Below are positions 59,259 through 64,000 of a stretch of 64,000 nt of DNA, piece after piece (within the stretch, counting starts at the first letter, position 1; each line of letters opens with the position of its first letter). The stretch lies in the NCBI GenBank assembly GCA_024276675.1, contig JAJRWT010000063.1, positions 124,001 to 188,000 of the forward strand, given 5' to 3'. Under the pieces are notes generated by a model. The model had not been told where the DNA came from, did no database searches, and saw only the letters and a program-made list of their open reading frames with translations. This DNA comes from Myxococcota bacterium. Its GTDB lineage: Bacteria > Myxococcota_A > UBA796 > JAFGLY01. A program made the translations under genes and the position numbers.

Positions 59259-60317
59259 ATGTCCACCGTCCATCCCCGTATCGTCTCCGTCGGTACCGCC
59301 AACCCTCCCAGGTACTACAAGCAGGCCGATCTGCCCGACCTGTTCATGATCAAAGACAAGCGCCTGCGTTCCCTGTTCACCTCCGGCCACATCGACGGCA
59401 GGCATCTCTACCTTCCCGACCCCGACGCCCACGGCATCCCCACGGAATCCCAGGGCCAACTGCTTCACAAGCACCTGCGGGGCTCCATGGAAATCGGCCC
59501 CCAGGCGATCCGCCAGGCCCTGGAACATGCGGAACTTCACGTCACCGACGTTGACTACCTCGTAGTGACCACCACCACAGGCTTTCTGGCTCCAGGTCTC
59601 TCCGCACACCTCATGAACGAAATGGGCTTTCGTAGCAACTGCGGTCGTGCCGACGTGGTGGGTATGGGTTGCAATGCCGGTCTCAACGGCTTGAACCCCG
59701 CAACCCACTGGGCCATGGCCAACCCCGGGAAGAACGCTCTGCTGGTGTGCATCGAGGTCTGCTCCGCTGCCTATGTCTTCGACAACACCATCGAAACCGG
59801 CATCGTCAACAGCCTCTTCGGTGACGGCGCTGCTGCCGCCGTTATAAGGGCAGAACCAGCCGATGCCGGCAAATTGGCCCCCGTGGTGCTGGACTTCGAA
59901 AGCCACGTGATATTGCCTGCCTTGCAGGCCATGCGCTTCGATTGGGACGACAGCGCAGGCAAGTTCTCCTTCTTCCTGGCCCGGGATATCCCCTACGTGA
60001 TAGGCGAACACGCCGAAACCCCCGTGGATCGATTGCTGTCGCGCCACCAGATCAAGCGGCGGCACATCGCCCATTGGCTCGTCCATTCCGGTGGCAAGAA
60101 AGTAATCGACGCCCTGAAGTACAACCTGGGCCTCACCACCTGGGATGTCCGCCACACGGTCTCCGTACTGCATGATTTCGGCAACCTGTCCAGTGCCTCG
60201 TTCTTGTTCAGCTACCAACGCTTGTTGAACGAAGCCAGGATCCGCCGTGGCGACTACGGTGTGATGATCACCATGGGTCCTGGGACCACCATCGAAACCG
60301 CTCTCCTGCACTGGTAA
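59259..60317 (+). CDS. Type III polyketide synthase, DpgA-like (3,5-dihydroxyphenylacetyl-CoA synthase type)
   Basis: A 352-residue type III PKS. The catalytic triad is complete: C138 in VVGMGCNAGLNGLN, H276 in HWLVHSGGKK and N309 in DFGNLSSAS. The whole C-terminal half (SLFGDGAAAAVI, FSFFLARDIPYVIGEHAETP, DYGVMITMGPGTTIE) follows DpgA, the glycopeptide-pathway enzyme that condenses malonyl-CoA units to 3,5-dihydroxyphenylacetyl-CoA, more closely than chalcone or alkylresorcinol synthases. ATG 59259 has GGAG 5-6 nt upstream. A crotonase-fold gene follows after 24 nt, as DpgB/DpgD follow DpgA in known clusters. The product in this organism is inferred, and the dioxygenase DpgC is not in view. 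Confidence 0.85.
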   Translation: MSTVHPRIVSVGTANPPRYYKQADLPDLFMIKDKRLRSLFTSGHIDGRHLYLPDPDAHGIPTESQGQLLHKHLRGSMEIGPQAIRQALEHAELHVTDVDYLVVTTTTGFLAPGLSAHLMNEMGFRSNCGRADVVGMGCNAGLNGLNPATHWAMANPGKNALLVCIEVCSAAYVFDNTIETGIVNSLFGDGAAAAVIRAEPADAGKLAPVVLDFESHVILPALQAMRFDWDDSAGKFSFFLARDIPYVIGEHAETPVDRLLSRHQIKRRHIAHWLVHSGGKKVIDALKYNLGLTTWDVRHTVSVLHDFGNLSSASFLFSYQRLLNEARIRRGDYGVMITMGPGTTIETALLHW

Positions 60318-60341
60318 ACCAATCGCCACCGGAAGGACCAA

Positions 60342-61088
60342 ATGAGACCCCTGGAAGCCATCTCTTTCCAAGAACACGGCAACGTCGCGACCATCACCCT
60401 GAACCGTCCCGCCCATGGCAACCGCATCAACATCCGGATGATCCAGGAGTTGGCCGCAGTGTGCGATCACCTGGAAGACCGTTCCAAAGCCAAGGTGGTG
60501 GTATTCCGCGGTTCCGGGGGAATCTTCTCGCAAGGGGTGGACTTCGGGGAGTTCCAGCCCCACCAGCCCATCGACATCCACGGCTTCAACAAGTGGGAAA
60601 AGATCGCCGTTCGCCTTGAACGGCTCCCCAAGGTCACCGTGGCTCTCATCGACGGAGCGGCGACTGGCGGGGGCTTCCATCTCATGCTGGTGGCGGATCA
60701 ACGCATCGCCACCAGCCGCTCGTTTTTCCAGCTTCCCGAAGTCCACATGGGTTTCCTGCCGGGCATGGCCACTTTTCGCCTGGCCAAGTACGTGGGCCTA
60801 GGAACCGCCAAGAGGCTCATGCTCTGCAACACTCGCCTGAGCGCCCCGCAGGCTCTGGGACTGGGCCTGTTGGACATGGTATCCGACGACCTTGACGCGG
60901 CTCTACAGTCCACAATCGAATCCTTCGGCCCCATCCACACTACGGCGGTGCAGCTCTGTCGCCGGTTGCTGAACGAATCTTTCGCCATCGAGTTCGAAGA
61001 AGCCATCGGCAATTTCCTGGCGGCACAACATCGCGCCGTCAACAAGTCCGCCTTCCTGGACACCCTGGCCAGGCAGCACGAAAAGTGA
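60342..61088 (+). CDS. Enoyl-CoA hydratase/isomerase-family protein, DpgB/DpgD-like
   Basis: A 248-residue crotonase-fold protein. Oxyanion-hole segments are present (FSQGVDF at 62-68, GAATGGGFHLML at 105-116), as is PEVHMGFLPG with E133, the second crotonase glutamate. The first glutamate of hydratases (in GGG-x-E) is replaced by His (H113), so a plain hydratase reaction is doubtful. DpgB and DpgD are crotonase-fold partners that help DpgA by cyclisation or dehydration of the tetraketide. The position directly after the DpgA-like gene, with a GGAAGGA ribosome site, supports that role. Which of the two it matches cannot be settled here. Confidence 0.78.
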   Translation: MRPLEAISFQEHGNVATITLNRPAHGNRINIRMIQELAAVCDHLEDRSKAKVVVFRGSGGIFSQGVDFGEFQPHQPIDIHGFNKWEKIAVRLERLPKVTVALIDGAATGGGFHLMLVADQRIATSRSFFQLPEVHMGFLPGMATFRLAKYVGLGTAKRLMLCNTRLSAPQALGLGLLDMVSDDLDAALQSTIESFGPIHTTAVQLCRRLLNESFAIEFEEAIGNFLAAQHRAVNKSAFLDTLARQHEK

Positions 61089-61762
61089 CCGGCCACGAGG
61101 TTCGTCCCCTCAGTATTCGTCCCGAGGTCATGAACGCCATCCGCCCCATGCGCCCGGCCGATGCCCCCCGGGTGGCCCAACTGCACCGAGCCGCCATGGG
61201 GCACAGCCTCTGGGCTCGACTTGGGCAGGCCTTCCTGGCCACCCTGTACCGAAGGCTCATCCCAAACCCGCTCTTCGTCGGCTTCGTCTACGAAGAAGCG
61301 GGTTCCATAGGTGGGTTCATAGCAGGTTCCACCAACACCGCGGCCATGTTCAGGCAGGTTTTTCGCAAGCACTTCCTCCCCCTGGCCGCACGGACAGCCG
61401 TGGGAGTTGCCATGGACCCCCGTGTCATCCCCCTGTTGCTGAGGACAAGCACCTATTTCGACGCGTCTGGCTCGGACATCCCCGCCGAGAGCCTGTTCTG
61501 CTCCTTCCTGCCGGAACTTCGGGGCAAGAAGATCGCCGATCACATCAACAAGGTGCTTTTCGACGAGCTGCTGTACCGAGGCCACAAGTTCGTCAAGATC
61601 ACCACAGAATCCGACAACCGTGGGGCCAACCGCCAGCTCACGCACTGGGGGTTCCAGGTGGGTGGAAGGTTCCGGTTCTACGGCAAAGACATGGTCAAAT
61701 ACGTCCTTGATCTGGAAGAATCCCACCGAGTGGAACCGGTGGGCCGCTACCACCAGGCCTGA
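61085..61762 (+). CDS. GNAT-family N-acetyltransferase
   Basis: A 225-residue protein with a GNAT fold: AIRPMRPADAPRVAQLHRAA, a central strand FVGFVYEEAGSIGGFIAGS, and the late segment LLYRGHKFVKITTESDNRGA with NRQLTHWGFQVGGRFRFYGK, which resembles the usual N-x-x-A-x-x-x-Y/W-x-x-x-GF end of the family. The cofactor loop is not a textbook Q/R-x-x-G-x-G/A. The GTG at 61085 overlaps the crotonase stop (GTGA), so it belongs to the same operon and may acylate the DpgA-derived product. ATG 61130 is an alternative start. Confidence 0.7.
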   Translation: MTGHEVRPLSIRPEVMNAIRPMRPADAPRVAQLHRAAMGHSLWARLGQAFLATLYRRLIPNPLFVGFVYEEAGSIGGFIAGSTNTAAMFRQVFRKHFLPLAARTAVGVAMDPRVIPLLLRTSTYFDASGSDIPAESLFCSFLPELRGKKIADHINKVLFDELLYRGHKFVKITTESDNRGANRQLTHWGFQVGGRFRFYGKDMVKYVLDLEESHRVEPVGRYHQA

Positions 61763-61763
61763 G

Positions 61764-63590
61764 TCAAAGCTCCTGGGCCTCTTCGCTGGCCTGTGCTTCT
61801 TCGGCATCCATTGCCAGTTGTAGCGCGTCCACCTGGAGGATCCTGTCGCGGTCGGAGATGAACAGGATGTCGTCCCTCACCACGAAACGTGGATGTTCCA
61901 ACGAATAGTCGGCAACCGTGACCCCGTAGTCCAGCTTTCCCGGCCTCTTGAACTTGAGGGCCTGCGCGGTGTCCACCAGGTACCAGAGCCTGCCATCCTG
62001 GTCCACGGCCAGGTCGACGTTTTCGAACCCGGTTGCAAGGTCGTCGATATCCATGATCCTGCCGAAACGGAATCCGTCGGAATCGTAGCGGATGACTTCC
62101 TCGCGATAGGCCAGCAGCAACTGCCTGCCCTTGTAGCCGACCACCGCGTTGGGAGGGCCGTCCGTGATCTCGAAACGTACCTGCTCTTCACCCTGAAGGT
62201 TGTAGCCCATGGCCTCATCGCCCCAGATCACGAACAGCAGATCCTTCCTGGAGAGCCAGGCCAGGTAGGCCTCGCCACCAACTCCGGGTCTGGTCTTGTA
62301 GGAGCTTCTGATGGTCCATCCCACACGCAGGCTCCCGTCACCTGCGAAGACCTGGACGCGCCCCATGGCATCGAGAACCGCAAAAGAATCGGATTCTTTT
62401 TCGGGTATGACTTCGACATCCAGTGGATTCTGGAAGGAACCGGGGTCGGTTCCCGCTCCACCACCAGAGACGTACCAGGGACGGCTCTCGCCGAACCAGA
62501 GATTGCAGATGTCGGTCTTGGCTCCCCAGACACGGTCTGGCCGCCCGTTCTCGGCAAAACGCTGGATCCGGTTGTTGCCGGTGTCCGCCACAAGAACATT
62601 TCCCAACCGGTCCATGGAGAGAGCGATGGGTTCTCCGAAGGATTGAATCGCTCCCTCTGACCACCCGGTGGCCCCCCAGTACGGGATATTGGGATTGCCT
62701 CCACCGATCAACTTCTGGTAGGCGTAGAAGATCTCCACCAGTTCCAAGAGCGCCTGTTGCTGCTGTCCAACGGTCCGCAGCGAGGCCATTTCTATGGCGG
62801 GGATGCTGTTGGGATCCTTGAGCTTTCGCAAAGCCAGGATGGCGTTGTCGTCGGGGCGCAGGTACACCGCCCTGCTGCCGGCAGGGACCAGTTTCTGGAC
62901 CTGCTCCCGCAGGTACGGAGCCCCCTCGCCTGCGGCGTCCATGATCCACTCCAGCGCCTGGGCATTCCCGAACTCGGCGTTCTTGTGGGCCAGGTAGCGA
63001 TCCTTCAGTGTTTGTTCATAGGCTCGTTTCGCCTCCTGTCCCGGCGGCGAAGCAAGCCATGAATCCAAGCGAGCCTGTGGCTGCCCCAGAGATTCCAGGT
63101 AGTTCACACCGACCTCGGCGATGTAGAGTTCCGAGAAAACAAACCCTTCGAAGGCGTCATCCACCTGGACCCTGATCTTGCGGCCTTCTCCCTGAAGTGG
63201 GATATCCAGGCGTTGTACCTGGTCCTGGAGCCGGACTGGGTCTCCGGATTGCTTTCCGTCCACAAGGATGGTGATCACCTTGGGCCTGGAGTACTCCCTG
63301 TAGCTCTTCTTTCCCTCTTTCAGATTGCCAGGCCATATGGAAATGGAACTCAGGGGGGTCATTGCTCCCAGGTCCAGTTGGATCCATGATCCTACTCCCG
63401 CACCGTCTTCGCCCTCGCACCAGCCGGACTTGAGCAAACCATCGAAGCCGGCGTCGGAATCATGGCGGCCCTGTTCGTCTTCACAGAAAGAGCTGGCGGA
63501 AGTCCTGGCTGCCTGGGCAACCGACGGCAATAACCCGCTTGGGATCGCCCCCAGCAAGCAGAGAACGAATGCAAATCCTGGTGAGCGCAT
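61764..63590 (-). CDS. Exported NHL-repeat protein with discoidin-like N-terminal domain
   Basis: A 608-residue protein with signal peptide (FVLCLLGAIPSGLLPSVAQA). Residues ~45-165 resemble the discoidin-like lectin domain of large bacterial surface proteins (GVGSWIQLDLGAMTPLSSIS, YSRPKVITILVDGKQSGD, KIRVQVDDAFEGFVFSELYI). A helical linker follows. Residues ~315-600 are NHL blades (GNVLVADTGNNRIQRF, FAVLDAMGRVQVFAGDGSLR, DLAVDQDGRLWYLVDTAQ). Together they suggest a sugar- or protein-binding scaffold in the periplasm. ATG 63590 has AGGAGGCG upstream and is preferred over earlier in-frame codons. It follows tdk by 68 nt on the same strand. Confidence 0.78.
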   Translation of the reverse strand: MRSPGFAFVLCLLGAIPSGLLPSVAQAARTSASSFCEDEQGRHDSDAGFDGLLKSGWCEGEDGAGVGSWIQLDLGAMTPLSSISIWPGNLKEGKKSYREYSRPKVITILVDGKQSGDPVRLQDQVQRLDIPLQGEGRKIRVQVDDAFEGFVFSELYIAEVGVNYLESLGQPQARLDSWLASPPGQEAKRAYEQTLKDRYLAHKNAEFGNAQALEWIMDAAGEGAPYLREQVQKLVPAGSRAVYLRPDDNAILALRKLKDPNSIPAIEMASLRTVGQQQQALLELVEIFYAYQKLIGGGNPNIPYWGATGWSEGAIQSFGEPIALSMDRLGNVLVADTGNNRIQRFAENGRPDRVWGAKTDICNLWFGESRPWYVSGGGAGTDPGSFQNPLDVEVIPEKESDSFAVLDAMGRVQVFAGDGSLRVGWTIRSSYKTRPGVGGEAYLAWLSRKDLLFVIWGDEAMGYNLQGEEQVRFEITDGPPNAVVGYKGRQLLLAYREEVIRYDSDGFRFGRIMDIDDLATGFENVDLAVDQDGRLWYLVDTAQALKFKRPGKLDYGVTVADYSLEHPRFVVRDDILFISDRDRILQVDALQLAMDAEEAQASEEAQEL

Positions 63591-63658
63591 GAATCGCCTC
63601 CTGGTACTTCGATGGCTCATGTTATCCCGACCTTGAAGGTGAACCTGGCCAGCTACAC

Positions 63659-64000
63659 CTATCGACCTTCCGATTCTTCGGCCAGATTCGGACCAAGTGG
63701 AAGTTTCTGCTGCCTGGGTTCGAAGTTGTCCGGGTCCCAGCAATGCCGACACCTGGCCTCGTATGCCTCCTGGGCTCCCACCAGGACCTGTGGTCCGCGG
63801 TTCACGGTTCTCTGTGAGCGGTTGGCAGGTGCTCCGCAGACCACGCAAATGGCCAGGTACTTGTCTATGTATTCTGCCTTGGCCAGTAGAGCCGGTATGG
63901 GCCCGAAGGGACAGCCCAGGTAGTCGGTATCCAGGCCGGCCACCACCACGCGACGCCCCTCGTCTGCCAATTTTGTGCAAACCTCCACGAGGTCATCGTC
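63659..64000 (-). CDS. tdk: Thymidine kinase, partial (5' end beyond the window)
   Basis: The C-terminal ~113 residues of a bacterial-type thymidine kinase, running off the right edge: [20 protein letters not shown] (lasso and nucleoside-binding part), [15 protein letters not shown] and [10 protein letters not shown], the two C-x2-C halves of the structural zinc site. Tdk phosphorylates thymidine for salvage. The ATP loop and the catalytic Glu lie outside the window. The gene ends in TAG. Confidence 0.92.
   Translation of the reverse strand, partial: DDDLVEVCTKLADEGRRVVVAGLDTDYLGCPFGPIPALLAKAEYIDKYLAICVVCGAPANRSQRTVNRGPQVLVGAQEAYEARCRHCWDPDNFEPRQQKLPLGPNLAEESEGR

Noticed and set aside
59238..60746. 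502-codon minus-strand open frame opposite the DpgA-like and crotonase genes
   Set aside because: The plus strand carries two complete catalytic enzymes there; the minus frame is a GC-driven shadow.

Overview
The window looks like chromosome from a high-GC, Gram-negative, delta-proteobacterial or Myxococcota-type bacterium, probably uncultured. Several features point that way. There are Ser/Thr protein kinases with C-terminal PEGA-like domains, many lipoproteins with Asp-Thr-Gly or Asp-Thr-Ala-Ser-Pro linkers, and a GAF protein with a long Pro-rich arm. There is also a paired HEAT-repeat and HD-domain locus and many multi-pass GT-C-type membrane proteins. No insertion sequence, integrase, phage gene, CRISPR array or rRNA is visible. 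The only RNA gene found is a tRNA-Thr(CGT). No taxonomic assignment can be proved from the sequence alone.

Layout. 0-1.6 kb: a DsrC-type sulfur-relay gene running off the left edge, a Cys-rich helix-turn-helix/receiver-like regulator upstream of it, and the tRNA. 1.7-5.4 kb: a biotin-dependent transcarboxylase-like locus (12S-like carboxyltransferase, a small linker ORF, and a 5S-like subunit fused to a biotinyl domain), closed by a hairpin terminator. 5.5-10.7 kb, minus strand: a likely operon of a small membrane protein, a NUDIX hydrolase, a PEGA-type Ser/Thr kinase and two lipoproteins joined by 1-4 nt overlaps. 10.8-13.1 kb: a Pro-rich/GAF protein apparently broken by a one-base frame change at an 11-C tract.

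13-42 kb is an envelope-biogenesis region. It holds five GT-C-like polytopic proteins and one DUF2079-like protein, two SGNH hydrolases (one fused to a solute-binding-protein-like domain), five related small single-span coiled-coil proteins, and an ICMT/PEMT-type membrane methyltransferase. It also holds two beta-propeller proteins, a HEAT lipoprotein and two tandem von Willebrand A lipoproteins. Two minus-strand operons (28.7->23.7 kb and 36.5->31.8 kb) share a plan: small DL-RG coiled-coil proteins, then a GT-C protein, then a DUF2079-like or SGNH protein, with overlapping stop/start codons. Two GT-C genes carry an in-frame TAG. Since argS, tdk and others end in TAG, these are best read as nonsense mutations or sequence errors, not recoding.

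41.6-48.1 kb: a low-molecular-weight phosphatase, a sensor-kinase-like protein lacking its phospho-acceptor histidine, an NAD(P)-dependent sugar/flavonol-reductase-type enzyme coupled to a degenerate M28-like lipoprotein, a tiny lipoprotein, and mtnA. 48.1-59.2 kb: topB, a second Ser/Thr kinase with DYG in place of DFG, a TPR protein, argS and the HEAT/HD pair. 59.2-61.8 kb: a compact cluster of a DpgA-type type III polyketide synthase, a crotonase-fold enzyme and a GNAT acetyltransferase, which is the strongest candidate for a small-molecule pathway. 61.8-64 kb: an exported NHL-repeat protein and thymidine kinase running off the right edge.
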